Source: Scleromitrula shiraiana (lineage: Eukaryota > Ascomycota > Leotiomycetes > Helotiales > Sclerotiniaceae). From it: a stretch of 64,000 nucleotides of DNA. Location: NCBI GenBank assembly GCA_028455995.1, contig JABELC010000004.1, positions 1,426,001-1,490,000 of the forward strand, written 5' to 3'. How positions within the stretch are numbered: position 1 is the first letter of the stretch; every line of letters begins with the position of its first letter. The notes beneath the pieces were generated by a model. The model was not told the origin of the DNA and ran no database searches. It saw only the letters and a list, made by a program, of their open reading frames with translations. The translations under genes and the position numbers were made by a program. Below are positions 32,643 to 45,687 of this stretch, in pieces.

Positions 32643-35600
32643 TTTTTTTTGGAGAGGAAGAAAGAGACTAGAGGGGAAAATGCGGGTGTAGGATATGGCT
32701 AGATGTGTAGATTTGTAATTAAAACAAAACATCACCCATTATTCATTCACTTCATCGCGAATGATCATCTCTCATATCCACATACCCGAACATTCTGCCC
32801 AAACTACATATCTGTATCAAAACTCTCAAACACGCTACCTAAGCGAAATCCCAAAACTCTCAATCCGCGAAAAGTCTATAAATACAAAGAGTTGGATTGA
32901 ATAGAATATGTTATGGCAACCCCCAAGAACTTGGCAAAATAACTCCTTCCGAGATTCTCGTCCGAGACGAATTTGACTATTCGTATGACTCGATAGACGA
33001 GATAAAAATGAAGAGACGAAGAGCATTTCCTGTCGGGGGTTTAAGTGATTGATAATGGTGGTGGGAGTGGGGTAAGGGGTGATGGTATAAAAGGGGAATG
33101 ATGATGATTTTGTGGTTATTATTATCATCATCACCTTCAAACAAATAAACAGACAAATAAACAAATAAAAACAGTCAAAAACTCCATATAATCCTATCTC
33201 ATAAACTTTCCTCCCTATCAACCATAAATAAATGCATCTCTAGAAGAATTACTCGGTAGGGAGATCTCATTCTGTGAGTATAAATTGTATCTCATTGCCT
33301 ATTCTTTTCTAGAATCACTGATGTGGATAATTGAGGAGAAAAGGCGGGCTTTTATACACGAATATCCATTTGAGGGATGGGTTGGGTTGGAATAAGATAA
33401 GATAGATGAATCCACAAACTTTTCGATATATACTTACCGCACACGACCTCCTAGACCTACTTTTCAAAAGCTAAGAATTCAACATACCCAATACATATTG
33501 TTTAAGTGAGTGTCTAGCGAAACTGCATATAGAGGTATAGATAGGGGTCTGTTTACTGTGGATTTTAGTAGGCTGTGTGCTATATCATTCTTTTTCGAAT
33601 TTACTTTCTACGGTTGCGTCAATTTGGTGCGAGGTGTTGCTTATCTTGTTTATGTTAGAGGAGTTTAGGTGTGTATAATTAGTAAAGGGCATTGTGGTGT
33701 TATCATCTTGTGACGGGAAGGAGGGAGGGGGGAGTGATATGGTGAACAGATTAATATTGGCAACGGAAATAATGTCAATATTGCGCTTAATTTCATCTTC
33801 ATTGGCATTGCTGTGTTACCTCCATCTTCCTCTCCATTCCCTCTTTCGAAAATCTGAAGGGAGGTAAATTGGTTACTTTGATGAGCGCCAGGGAATAGAG
33901 ACGGCATGATACGTAGGAGTGAGACTCCATTTAAATACCATTCGGGTGCATTGGTTAATTTTTTGGAAGAAGAGAAGAGGAGGCGAGGCGAAGAGATTGT
34001 GACTTTTATAGGGAGGTGTAGGAATGAGATGGATGGGATGCGTAGGGTAGGTAGATATGTGGTCATTGAGGATGCGGGTAATAGTTGGGATGAGAAGGGG
34101 TAAGATAAACGGCAAGGAAGGTGTATTAAAGGGGATAGGATGAATTGATATCGATGTGGAAGTGGAGGGCACAACGTTGGGAGTGAATCACATTGTACTC
34201 ATCATGTTACCGGAAAATCTGGATCTCTGATGGCAGAGGGGGTATAAAATAGGTGAATTTTCTACGCAAATTGAAAGGAGACAATGAAGGAATAGAAACT
34301 AATTTCCCTACTCGCTCAAGGGAGATTTGTAAGGATAGTAGTTAAGAATACGTTTTGAGAATTGGGGAGTTGGAGATGGGAGTGGGGATATTGAGTTGAG
34401 CTGCATTAGGATGAATGTGTTTTTACTGTCGTTGCTTTGGATCAGCATTCATTATGGGAATGCCGTATCATTTTCATTATTGGAATTGATATTTCCATTG
34501 TTAAATTCTCTACTTATTATCTGATCTTGTTTTTAAACCGAGTAATGAGCTTGGTCTTCAAAAGTCTTATGTCATTGTTATGAGAAGATAGGAAATTTCA
34601 AGTAGAACTGAGTATGGATCAATCCCCCATGACACTTGTAGCGCAGCATCATTGTTTTTGTGATGATCTAAATGAAAAATTGGAAGGGCAAGGGGTTTTA
34701 TATAGCTTTTTGCTGAGCCCTGGTGGTAATCAATGATATTATGGGGATATTATGGAGGAATGGAATCAATAAACCATACTGATGAGTGAATTTAGATGAC
34801 TGTTTGCCTTTCATTCCAGGACTTTTGCACTACAACACTCGCTATATGTAATGCAAAAACTTGATGAAGGTTTTGATGATCTTCGAATGATTTTGAGGTA
34901 TATAAAAGATTTGTTTTTCGGATTACCAATAATGGCATAAGCTTATAGAGATTACCATAAAAATGTCTAAGGTGTGCGGAGTAGAGATTCAAGTGTAGAG
35001 CATGATAACAAACTATATATATTAGATTTTCTTGAATGTATGCCATGCTTTTGCGCAATAGGAATTGGCAATGACAATTCCGTTGAGAACTTAGGAAAGA
35101 GGAATAGCAGTGGAGATTTGGGTGACAATGAAAGTGGTAGTAATGTTATCGGTGGCAACAAAGATGAATGTTGTAGATTACCATTTGCTTTTCTTCTTGT
35201 TTCTCAAAATTCCCAATTAACTTCCTTGTAGACTTATGTTGCGGTAATAAGCTGGCCTATCTCAAGATATAATCAGACTTCGGATGTTTAAACTTCCAAA
35301 GTCTCAAAGCTAATCACATAGGCTTTGACATATCTGGCCTATACTATTTTGGTTGATGCATGAAGATGTAGGTGGAGCGGCTCATGTAGCATGAAACAGT
35401 ACATGTAAAATAAAGGATATGGATCTTGAAGACAAACCTGATAGTTTGAAGAACTAGGCTTGATTGGAGGGAAGTTAAAGATCTCTAAGTGAATTAAATC
35501 ATACCATTCAGTTCTCAAAATTGATTGTGTGCATATAAAAGTCCGCACATCTAAGTATCAAATCTCTTCTTCATATATAGTATCTTCATAATCACTTGCA

Positions 35601-36406
35601 GCAATTTAAGGAACAGGGTGAAAGATAAAAATTCCTGGTATATTCAATGGAATGAACGAGATGGAATATAAGAATTTGTGGTAGAGGTCAGGTTGAAGTT
35701 CTCACTTTGGCATATTATAGTGCTGGAAAAGATATGTTAAAATTGACGACAATGTGACTTCAGATTGATAGAAAGAATGAATATACTTTAAGTAACGACA
35801 ATGACATATGAAATGCACTTAATTATTTAGAATATGAAGTTCTACTAGAGATATAAATTGAGAAATTCGGATATGTGGTGAGGGATTTACAGTTTACTGC
35901 TTCTATTCCACAATCAACATTGAAATAAGGCGCTTATCGCGAAGGAAGAGGTTGATGGAAATAATATGAGCGGGGGAACCATAGATTTGAACATCTGACC
36001 CATGATGTACCGTATATGGACATACAATTGTCTCCGCTGTTGAAGGATATATTGAATATTGATTAAAAGAATCAAATTGAATTAGTGAATATATAATTTG
36101 AGAGACTGTATCATGCTCAATAAGCGGAAAGTTGTCTATATATATATCCACAATTTAGATTCTCATACTAAAATCTATATCATACATCTTTATTGTACAT
36201 CAACCACCAAAGTCCTCGGAATCAGAAAACTTTCGAATCACATTTATCGATGCTATCTACTGGTTTTGACCAAAATCAATTCGGCGTCGTTCCAGAAAAT
36301 CAAAGGTATATTATTTTGCATCTCCGTTCGAGTTTCTAATTACTAAGTCATTAAAAATTGAGTAGTATTCCGAACTGAGAAATATCAATTGTTCTCTTCA
36401 GAAATC
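32643..36406. other. Long gap, no supported gene
   Basis: A 3.8-kb interval between the MATE and 2EXR genes. The minus-strand frames at 33665-34174 overlap each other and are biased by composition; the plus-strand frame at 33906-34103 (65 residues, charged) lies in the same place and cannot be told from chance. Frames at 34792-35231 and 35903-36346 show no motif. I see no RNA gene or clear repeat. Confidence 0.45.
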
Positions 36407-37090
36407 ATGGCATCAATATCAAATACGCCAACTAAGACCTTCGAGCCCTTCCCTCGTCTTCCCCTCGAGCTCCGTGATGAGATTTGGTCTTTTGCTATTG
36501 CATCTCTCCCCGCTCAAAATTTTGAAACCGAAGCAAGTTGGATGAGCTCCACAACCAGGGGCGGCGGAGCCGGGGAGGATCTCATAGACATTCGAGTTAT
36601 CACCCCTCAACCATCACTACTCTACACAAACAGAGAAGCACGCTCCAAAATGTTGAAACACTACTCTAAAGTGTACCGCAGCACACCAAGGGGCACTTTT
36701 AGCCAGGGCTCCCGCTCTTATAACGCGTGCCAATATGTCTTCATCAATTTTTCTACTGCTGTATTTGCTCTAGTCGCATTAGGAATTATACCTGAAAATC
36801 CTAACGGAATATTAAAACGTGTTCGTCACTTGAAGATCACCCCCAAATATTTGCTTCCACACTTTATAAGATATTTGGACAAATTGGAAGCTTTAAGGAA
36901 CCTCGAGTTGAATATTACCAATCATTCCTTAAGCGATTTTGCAGATACAGTTCGAGCTCTTAAAGAAATTAGACGACAAAAGAAAGAATGGAATTGTCCG
37001 AGAATTACAATTTTGAGGGATAGTGTAGCATTGATGGTTTGTAAAGGTGGTCTTTGGGAAGGTGAGGCTTCTGAATTTAAGGACGTTTGA
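36407..37090 (+). CDS. 2EXR-domain protein
   Basis: A single-exon frame of 227 residues. The ATG at 36407 sits in a good context (ATC before, G after); the open frame extends upstream only through a TTG codon. The N-terminal FEPFPRLPLELRDEIWSFAI (residues 12-31) is the hallmark of the fungal 2EXR domain, a family abundant in Leotiomycetes and related fungi and of unknown biochemical role. A conserved-looking PSLLYTNREARSKMLKHYSKVY follows, as does the YVFINFSTAVFALVALGI strand region and a leucine-rich RHLKITPKYLLPHFIRYLDK. The length is within the short end of the family. It borders the decay zone to its right but is itself intact. Confidence 0.85.
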   Translation: MASISNTPTKTFEPFPRLPLELRDEIWSFAIASLPAQNFETEASWMSSTTRGGGAGEDLIDIRVITPQPSLLYTNREARSKMLKHYSKVYRSTPRGTFSQGSRSYNACQYVFINFSTAVFALVALGIIPENPNGILKRVRHLKITPKYLLPHFIRYLDKLEALRNLELNITNHSLSDFADTVRALKEIRRQKKEWNCPRITILRDSVALMVCKGGLWEGEASEFKDV

Positions 37091-37757
37091 GCTTTGCATT
37101 TGGTTTGTGTCACACAAAAAGGAGCATCGTCAAGAGCTTGTTGATTGATCTATCTAGAGGGGGAGCGAAGCTCCCTCTATATATACTATGATATGACACT
37201 AAAGGGTGCGGAGGACCCTTAGTCAGATTCAGTTGATCACATGATCTCACTCTTTTGTGACAGTTTGGTATTCAATGTGGTATAGCACTGAATTTATTAA
37301 TTCCTTGATCATATTAAACTTGAACTATGAGGGAAGTATAACATCTAGTTCAGATACAAAAATTGAAATTTGACTACCTTCCAATTCGATGTCGAGTAAT
37401 CTAAATGTCTGGTTCTTCTGGTGTTTGTGAATTTTAGTAATGTTTGTGGTGTTTTGATAACTCATCAATTAAAATAAGAAGTTTTATATCTTCATTACTG
37501 CCAAAGTAGATAGGTTAACCTACGCAGATTCACTACGTTGATTTACCTATCAGACTCTTAACCTATCGGCAATATCGATAACTGAACAAGACAGACAACC
37601 GCGCCCCATTGTATATTGATCAATCAACGGTACACCGCCTCACCAGCAGTTTGTCAGTGGTGCACTACCAACAAGAACATAAGAACCAACTGTTGGTTGA
37701 TATATCACAAGTCTATTGAAAAGAGGACCTATCAAAAGTTGTACGAATACTAGCAAT
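37091..37757. other. Intergenic gap
   Basis: Contains an imperfect inverted repeat, GGGGGAGCGAAGCTCCCTC at 37159-37177, which could fold as a hairpin shortly after the 2EXR stop. Another set of repeats based on ACCTAT occurs at 37505-37572. No gene is seen. Confidence 0.45.
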
Positions 37758-39499
37758 ATGGCAGAGTCAAACACGATGCAGCTGCTTAAGGTTGCCGTTG
37801 CCATGATTATCGTACTGATCACTACATTTGTGATAGAACTGTATCGAGTGCGAATCTTCATTCAAGGACTCCAGAAGCAAGGCATTGTACGTTTCTACAG
37901 ACTTCCTCAATCAACAACTCCATTTACTTCCCACATTTCATATATTATTTGCTAACGAAATATAAAGGCTATGCCGCCGCATCACTGGTTACTTAGACAC
38001 ATTCCCCTTAGCGCAAGTATCATTGGCAGTCTTCCTCCTTACTCCCATAGCGTCTACGTTGGGGATCAAATTAGACAGAGATACCCTCATCTTGACAGTG
38101 CCTTCTATCTCGATAATTGACCTCTCGCAGCCCCAGTTCTTGTGGTTTTCAAGCCGGATATGGTCTATCAGTTGACACAAGCAAATCAAATACCAAAACA
38201 TAAAGACATCCTTGCCTTCCTGAAACCCTTGACTGGTAAATCCGGTTTGGTCGCTTTAGAAGGCGATGCCTGGATGTATTTGAGGACAATCTTTAATCCT
38301 GGCTTTAGTGCTGGTCATATTTCTACCTTGATACCTGGGCTGGTTGAAGATATTAAGATATTCAAGGATTTGTTAAGAAAGCAGGCCAGGGAGAAAAATA
38401 TAATATACCTTGAGGATATGAGTTTGAATCTTACCATCGATATTATTAGTAGGATTGTAATTTAAGTAAAATGTTCTTTTTTCCTGATTGCAGAGTGGGA
38501 CTGACGATGTTTTACCAGGGACCATAGCTTCAAGAGTCAAACTACCTATAACGATGTGACGGCCGCCCTGCGAAACCAAACATTATGGTGCACCACTGGC
38601 ATGAATATTGAACTTGTGGAATATGTGAATAACTTTCGACCGTTTGTGCACGCATACAATACGTATCGAATGAATCTTTACCTTTCAAGAGAACTTAATA
38701 AACGCTAACGAAGCATAAAGAGCAAAGGTGACATGCAAATAAAAGATAAATTGGTTGTAGATTTAGCTTTGAAAGCATATCTTGCGGAGAATTCCTCAGC
38801 AATTGGTATCGACAAGAACTTCCAGGATTTCGCCATGGCCCAGATTAAAGTCTTTATTTTCGCCGGGCATGACGCAACTTCCGCTGGTGCCATTTTCACC
38901 TACCATCTTCTAACCCAGCATCCAGAAGTACTGATCAAAGTTCGGGCTGAGCACAATGAAGTACTAGGGAAAACCTTGATAAGGTCGAATCCTTGATATC
39001 ATCAAAACCGCAACTCCTGAACCAGCTTGTGTAGACTCTTGTTGTTATCAAAGAAAGTCTAAATATTTATCCATCTGTCGCCGCTCTTCGCGATGGACAA
39101 CCAGACTTCTTTCTCATTGAAGATAATGGTCTTCGGTTTCCCACTCATCGAACAATAGTATGGGGCGATCATTATGCTATGCACCACAATCCAGCTCACT
39201 GGGTTCGACCTAAAGAACTCCTCCCGGAAAGGTGGTTAGTGGCCGAAGGTCACGAATTATATCCTCCGAAGAATGGATGGCGACCATTTGAGCGGGGTCC
39301 TCGGAATTGTATTGGTCAAGAAGTTGCGATGACGGAGATCAAACTCATGCTTGCGTTGACGATTCGGGATTTTGATTTTAAGGATGCGTATGAAGAGTTT
39401 GATGCTTTAAAGGGGAATCCTAAGGGATTGAATGTTAATGGTCAGAGAGCTTATCTGATGAGAAGGGCCATCCGCCACATAATTACCCATTTCAAGTAA
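37758..39499 (+). pseudogene. Cytochrome P450 pseudogene
   Basis: A once-complete microsomal P450. An N-terminal membrane anchor (LLKVAVAMIIVLITTFVIEL) is followed by a splice into AMPPHHWLLRHIPLS, a substrate-recognition region (LEGDAWMYLRTIFNPGFSAGH), an I-helix AGHDATSAG, and the heme loop FERGPRNCIGQ with the cysteine ligand intact. Several lesions prevent function. A TGA at 38118-38120 stands where the family has Trp (a G-to-A change). A TAA at 38706-38708 interrupts the region after NTYRMN. There is a frameshift near 38970-38975, and a TAG at 39032-39034. The K-helix ExxR motif reads ESLN, lacking its arginine. Flanking segments remain alignable to the family, so decay is recent. It may have belonged to the same locus as the dioxygenase and amidase nearby. 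Confidence 0.88.
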
Positions 39500-40468
39500 G
39501 CTTTGCAAAGTAAAAGAGTGGTATAAGTGAGAAATATTTCATCATTTAATGCAATCTATGAAGGAAAGCAAATCAAAAACAAGTGGATTGAAGTGTGTTG
39601 TTGATGCTGTTGTAATATGAAATTTGTCGATATTCCGTCTCTTGCTGACAAAAAAACAAATCCAATGATTACATAAGCAAACCAACAATTACATCACAAC
39701 AGGACTGCTTCGACTTCTACTACCACTCACTGCCTTGAAATATCGCCTTCTTCCATTAATACGATCAAGACACTCACGAATATACCGCTGGAATTTCAGT
39801 CACTTGATACTTCCCTGTTTGTGTAGTGAAGAAGAAGCGTATCCGTGCCATCTTCTCTAACTAGTATAAATCATTCAAATGCTCAGAGACAATGATATTC
39901 TTGCGCCAATCAAACTACGCTGATATGCTATATACTCGCCAGTTATATTCCTACGCTAATCAGGTCGTAATTGTGATCGCAAAAGCTTGATTAGTGAAAT
40001 TCTTATTGCTGGAGATGCCAAAAACCAGGTGCGCATCTATACATCGAGTATTCCACTAAGATCACGAGCATCGTAGAATATATATGTTCGATACTCTTAC
40101 TTGAGATTGTCAATGATTTAGTCACAGATCCGAATCCAATGATACCTTATGACCAGGTATGTCATGAGCATTTCCCTTTCTCAATTCTGTGAAATGAAAC
40201 ACCGACTAACGAAATCATAATTGGCTTTTAGGGATGATATGGAGACCGATGAACATGCAACTTTAAACTTATTCATACTCATCAGCGAACTTCTTATATG
40301 GTGAGAAGCCCATTGCCCTTCCAGGGCAGTCCGATATTCGTCCAGTGGTTAAGAGGAAGATGGTAAATATACTTGGATATATTGAATCTCATAAAAAACC
40401 AAGACAAGTTCAATTCACGAGCAGCACACTAGCTAACATTCGATATGCATACGGCAGTATCACAGATC
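39500..40468. other. Gap holding an unassigned coding relic
   Basis: The stretch from about 40090 to 40465 on the plus strand looks formerly coding. A frame reading LEIVNDLVTDPNPMIPYDQ meets a GTATGT donor; after an acceptor near 40231 it continues DDMETDEHATLNLFILISEL, then after a +1 shift continues open for about 55 residues as EKPIALPGQSDIRPVVKRKM and onward. I do not recognise the family. The rest of the gap shows nothing. Confidence 0.35.
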
Positions 40469-41500
40469 TTATGACCAAAGCACCAATTTAGTCTTTTCAC
40501 CCTCCTTGAGTGGTGGCAATACACCTATAAAACTCGCCATGTTCATGCGATGTTTCCCACTCCCTTCTGGTACTGGAAAGACCTGATGCATATTACGAGT
40601 GTTCAAGAAGTAGAGGTCGCCGGCCTTTGGATGAAAGTTGGCCATTGCACGACCTTCAACAAGCTCTGGGAAATAACCATAGCTGTCTGGATCGCGGAAT
40701 GCCAACGCCTCTGGAGTCCATTGTCTATCGAACACGACAGTCCCACCACCATTGAGTGGTGGGGGTAGTATACTCAAGTTGAAAACGGCTTGGTGAGTAA
40801 TCCGACCGATCGACCATGCATCTGTTCGAGTATCGTATGGAGCCCAATCACAATGAACTGGTGTTCCGTTGTTGATGGCTCGAATAATACCAGAATAGTA
40901 AGATTGCTCCGTCGCACCATTCTCTCCATCGTTCATATCCACCACCTCTGTAGCCAGCATGACCTCCCAATCCGCCGGCGCAACCGACTTTATAAAGTCA
41001 AAGACTCTAGAAAAAGCATTTACCCCTGCTTCCGCTTCCAACTCCCCATGAAAGTTACCCAACTTACGGACTGCTTCAAAATATTGCTGCTTCTCTGTGT
41101 CGTGTTAGTCGGTATTATATTGTACTTTTACCATGAATATAGTGTGAGAATTGCTTCAACAGGACTTACCATTCCCTGACCTGTTTTTCAAATCATCCAC
41201 ACTCTGTGCTTGAAACTCGAATTGTGCAATGCCTACTTTACTGAGTGGCGGTCCAGTAGCATGCAGATACGGCTTGAATTTGGGCTCCAACGCAGCTTCA
41301 AGTCTAGAGCATTCTTCTGCGGAGAGGAACTCAGGATCATTGAGGATAGGAGTTCGACCTTCTAGGAGATCGAGAAATGATTCTGCAGTTGCGCGAACCG
41401 GCTTGGTAGTTTTCCACTTCGAGACAGGAGCTGTCTTTGTCTCGGGCGCATCGATTTTCGTTGTGAACGGATTGTTGCTCGATGGAGTAATCACTTCCAT
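40469..41500 (-). CDS. 2-oxoglutarate/Fe(II)-dependent dioxygenase-like protein
   Basis: Two exons (41500-41170 and 41094-40469) with a 75-nt intron give 318 residues. The jelly-roll iron site can be traced: His191 and Asp193 in VHCDWAPYD, distal His280 in NTRNMHQVFPV, and Arg293 in KHRMNMASFIG as the likely 2-oxoglutarate anchor. A WSIGRITHQAVFNLSILPPP strand and GRAMANFHPKAGDLYFLNTR lie between them. Enzymes of this type hydroxylate or otherwise oxidise small molecules or peptides; the substrate is not evident. There is no signal peptide, and the first 45 residues are Pro/Thr/Lys-rich. The start is the only in-frame ATG before the conserved region. The gene stays intact between two decayed neighbours, and its end almost touches the relic on the other strand. 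Confidence 0.8.
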
Positions 41501-44047
41501 GATTAATTTCTTCGGTTGCAAGATCTAGTAGGCCGTTTCCAATTGCTGTGTGAAAAACAACGTGTGTGAAAAGCATGTTCCGGAAGAGGCCACGAACCAT
41601 TCTTATATATAAATATTCAGATGACACAACATGTTGAAGGTGCCAGAGCCATGCATGCTCGGCCATTCGTATCACATGTCGACTCATTTCTCTCCATCGG
41701 CTGAGGAACAAGAGGTCCATGTACTTTCAGTAGTAGATGTTCAAGTGTGGGTCACCAAATTGGGATTCTCGCAGGTAAAAATTATATTACATGGGCTTCT
41801 GCACTAATCAAAACTCACAGTTTGTCTAATGAGTTAATAAAACTATTGCGCCGACCTGCCTGAAGTAGCAATCTCAGCTTACAGTGATTCTCCCGAGTTA
41901 TAGAGGTGTTATCGCAAGATCTCATGTCAAGTTGGGTTAGTACATCACGGGAAATGGCTGTGCAGGTGTATTCATGGTTTTGATGTCTTAAGTTTAATGG
42001 CACATCTGTTGATTTGGACCAAGCGGAACTATATACATGAGATCATGCAGTAATTTTTATATTAGACAGCGTATGCATGCGTTTAATTATGCATTTGCTC
42101 GCCAATTGAAGCGTTACTTTATATGAGTATGCGCCAGTATATTGAAATGGCATCCAATTGCAATTTGTGTTACATTTACACAACCCAACACCAATCAATA
42201 AAACTTGTGCCTCGTGTCACTGGAAAACCGACTATTCACATTATATTCTAGCGAATAACCATAGCGTTCTTTGAAACTATTCGTCAGCAAGCTAGGAGAC
42301 ATCAACGGCGCTCTGAAGTATAATCAATCTAATTCCAACACCACTTAATCTATTTACAGCCGTGGGTGAAACAAATTGATACATCCTGTTGATGTTTGTT
42401 TTTCTGCAGCTATTTACCCGAGAAAGTGATTTGTTTAATTTGATTTCTCAACGACACTCATATACTAACCCCATTGGAAATGTTCGATGACGATTCTGTC
42501 CGACGTGGCGGCAAAATTTCGAGCTGTACATACGTCGTTAAAGCATGAAGTTCTGTATTCAATGCTTCCAATGCATTTTGCGAGGCTCGGTCCCTGCTCC
42601 GCACGGCAAGCATGCATCGATGTTGACTAATAAATCCACGAATATGTTTATGCCATATGAGCCGTGCAAAAATTGGAGGTTTCCATGATCCTGGTTAGTG
42701 AGATATCTTCAAATGGTAGTTGGGCATAGGAACATGTAGCTGAAAATTGTATACAGTGTAACATCTTCCAGAAAACCATGCGGAAGTGAATTCCGATGTA
42801 TCTCATTTGATGAGATCTCCTCATATATACCAGATATATATCAACAGCTCGGATTAGATAGCTTGATTTGTTCTGTAAATATGCATTTACGAAAATAAGG
42901 CAGTTGTGTAGTTTCTTGAGGCTGCAGCCTGTATGAACCTCAACCAATCAATATACGCCCCGAAGTCGGGGAGGACAAAACCAATGACCGCTGCAAGATG
43001 CTCGGAATTACTTGCACGGTAAGAATTCGAATTTTGCTGGATGCAAAGATAGACAAATCAAGCTCTAGTCAGTCAATGGATAGGGGCATATTTAAATCTC
43101 AGAGGGAAAGTGAAAGGTATGATTCTTCTTCAACCCATGCAATTGGATACTTTTACCAATCTAGTAATACTGCTCCTACACTGTTAATTTCTGCTTTCAA
43201 CAAACTGAACCCTGCTATATGCATCAATGGGAGGAATCAAGCTTCTGGCAACCAGCATTCATTCCCGTGGTGTAGCATAGTTCAGTTTGCTACACAATAT
43301 GTAGCTACTAGATGTACGATCGATCACATACCAACTTTGAGAATACCCAACACCCCTTCCTACTATTGAACTGAGTATCAATTCAATAATTGACTACACT
43401 ATCAATCGATACATTTGCCAATGAAAGTGCAAATAACATCGAAGTCTTGTTACAAGTTATACTGTCTAAGCTTCTTCGTTTGCTATATGCGTACATCATA
43501 GAACAAATGAAGAAAATGAACAAGGTGTGATTCAACAATATGGTATTCTATCACAGATCCTTCTATCCCTAGGCTCAAGTACAATACCATCTGAATTTCT
43601 TGGCGGCTAAGCCCAAATTACATACTAAGTGCTCACTGTAACCTACTGCGCCCTGATAAGTTCAATATATTTATTGATTCCACGATGCAAACTGATTTTC
43701 AATCTGGAAAAGCGATATCTTCCAAGGACTTCACATCTATAAACATCCTCCTCAACCAATTGGTTCAATCTTCCTGTAAGCACCACTAAAAAAGGCCAAG
43801 TTGCAACAAATCCGCCATCATCTTACTCAATCTAGGACTTGTATCATGCTTTCCCTCCATCAAGAAGTATCCTACAAACTAGGTATCGGACACAGTATCG
43901 TCTATCAAATCTCTCGGCCCAAGGTATAGTTATCCAGCTGTGCATTTTTGCCATTGATTCGCACAGTTTGCCGCCCTTCATTTTCTGTAGTGTTCGGTAA
44001 AGAGAAGATCGGAGGAACGAGTCAATTCTATCTTCAAGAATCTTGAT
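41501..44047. other. Gene-free gap
   Basis: A 2.5-kb interval between two minus-strand genes. A TATA-like stretch (41609-41620) lies about 110 bp upstream of the dioxygenase start. The frame at 42998-43369 (123 residues, plus) has no motif, no signal peptide and Ser/Asn-rich composition; I do not call it. The remaining frames are short. Nothing else is recognised. Confidence 0.45.
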
Positions 44048-44920
44048 TCATTCAGAGCACTCCATTGCACGAATCATGGCAACGACAATCATAATAACGA
44101 TTGTATACTCGCATACTTTCAAGAAACATCTTGTCGTACATGTCACTAAGTATATTAAGCAGTGAGCAGTTGTATGTCCGATATAACATGCCAGATTCAA
44201 CAGGATGCGATGAAGTTCGGAATTCTTTGAAACCACCGAGCGTCCAATTGCTGATGTTATTTTGGCGAGACGAAATGCATATTGAATTACTTCATTCGTC
44301 GCTGGACATATCATGTCTTCGATGATCATCGTGTGGGCGTAGATGAGAGCCAGAAGCATGTAGATGAAAATGTATAGGAACAATGTCATAAAAGACGAAA
44401 TAGCCATGGTAAGCATAAGGTGATCCCTTGCCATCCCATATCCATCTGTTCTATTCATTACTTTATGAAAATCTCTGGACCAAGACGGATAAAAAAAACT
44501 ATGAATGGCTGTCGTTGCCAAAATACTAAGAAACGAGTGATAGAATTTAGGTACGTAACTCCGAAGTCGTAGCTTTGGGAGGACGAGTAACTTCATCCAT
44601 ACGAATGCATGTAGAAAAATCCAGAATGCCGAACTCTCGTGTCTCACTACCGAGTGTACAATTATTGACGTGAACAACAGGACTGGCAGTGTAATGATCG
44701 TTCCAATCAAGCTACGACTTCCATCAGCAACCTTCATTTTTCAAATCTCCCACAAAAACAGCAAGATCAGGGGATTTTTTACTTACAGCGCAAAAGAAAA
44801 TTCGACTTTTCCGCGTTTTACCACCTTTCCAACGAGTTCCTTTTGCGGATGTTGTTGTTTCATTCCGAGTTGTTGTTTAATTCTCCGATCTCTCTCATAG
44901 TCGGATGCGAATCTATTCAT
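44048..44920 (-). CDS. Multi-pass membrane protein of unknown function
   Basis: Two exons (44920-44787 and 44717-44048) with a 69-nt intron give 267 residues. The intron has a GTAAGT donor; its acceptor is placed where the frame continues as LRSLIGTIITLPVLLFTSIIV. The first 45 residues are hydrophilic and basic (MNRFASDYERDRRIKQQLG). They are followed by at least four hydrophobic segments, including ITLPVLLFTSIIVHSVV, FMTLFLYIFIYMLLALIYAH and the C-terminal YTIVIMIVVAMIRAM. I recognise no family. A shorter frame beginning at 44737 without exon 1 is possible. It lies in the decay zone, but nothing in it is broken. Confidence 0.55.
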
Positions 44921-45687
44921 GTTGTTGAGGTTGAGAAATTTTATGAAAAATTCTTGTAACAGCAATGTGGGATTGAAGGATGTGTTGTTCTATATGAGAA
45001 TAGGAAGAAATTTTCTCATTTATATTTTGTAATTTATATTTTGTAAAGCTACGTTGTCAGCTCAAAAGTGAGGTTCATATAAATACCGTGCAGATTTCTA
45101 CCTGTCTCCACTTGTTAATTACGACATAATTGTAATATGCCTTTGTGATTCCTATCTTTCTCCTTCTATATTTTTTTCTTACCACTCGAGCCAGCTCATG
45201 CGATCCCTCCTCTCCTCTCTCTCCCCCATTTCTTTGCTTCTTCCCCTCTCTTATCTTACCGCGCCCCACCCCCATCCCTTATTATCAATTGATTCCAAAA
45301 ACTGTGTGAAATGATCATTCACGCTCTAGAAGAATGGTTTTGTTCCTTTACTTAAACAGCATGCCAATTACTGGGAGATGAGAAGGAAATAGACAGTATA
45401 TGGAAGAGATAACTCGGATGATCTTTGATACAAATATTTTCATTCTTTTTCTCCCATATTGCATATCTAGTCTGAAATAGAACCATCAATCAATCTCTCA
45501 CCAAGAACGCACTCATGTTGGGGCAACCAAGTTGTTAAACTATGGAACCTTATGCCAAGTAATCCTATCCTAATAATATCCTAATCCATCCAAATCCAAT
45601 TCCTCGTAGATTCCACCACAAGATGTCTTCCTCGATCCATATCAGAGTTATTGCCCCAACTCATCCCATCATATCTTAAAAATTCAA
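44921..45687. other. Intergenic gap
   Basis: Holds an 18-bp tandem duplication containing ATTTATATTTTGTA at 45017-45046 upstream of the membrane-protein gene. The frame at 45075-45275 (-) is charged low-complexity sequence. No gene is supported. Confidence 0.5.

Noticed and set aside
33665..34174. 169-codon minus-strand frame
   Set aside because: Pro/Ser/Leu-rich composition, overlapping open frames in several phases, no motif and no splice partners.
40335..40415. tRNA-like A box (AGTGGTTAAGAGG) with a possible B box (GTTCAATTC)
   Set aside because: The spacing is too long, no acceptor stem or anticodon arm can be formed, and the stretch is open as the coding relic.
42998..43369. 123-codon plus-strand frame
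   Set aside because: No recognisable motif, no signal peptide, Ser/Asn-rich; indistinguishable from chance in this A+T-rich gap.
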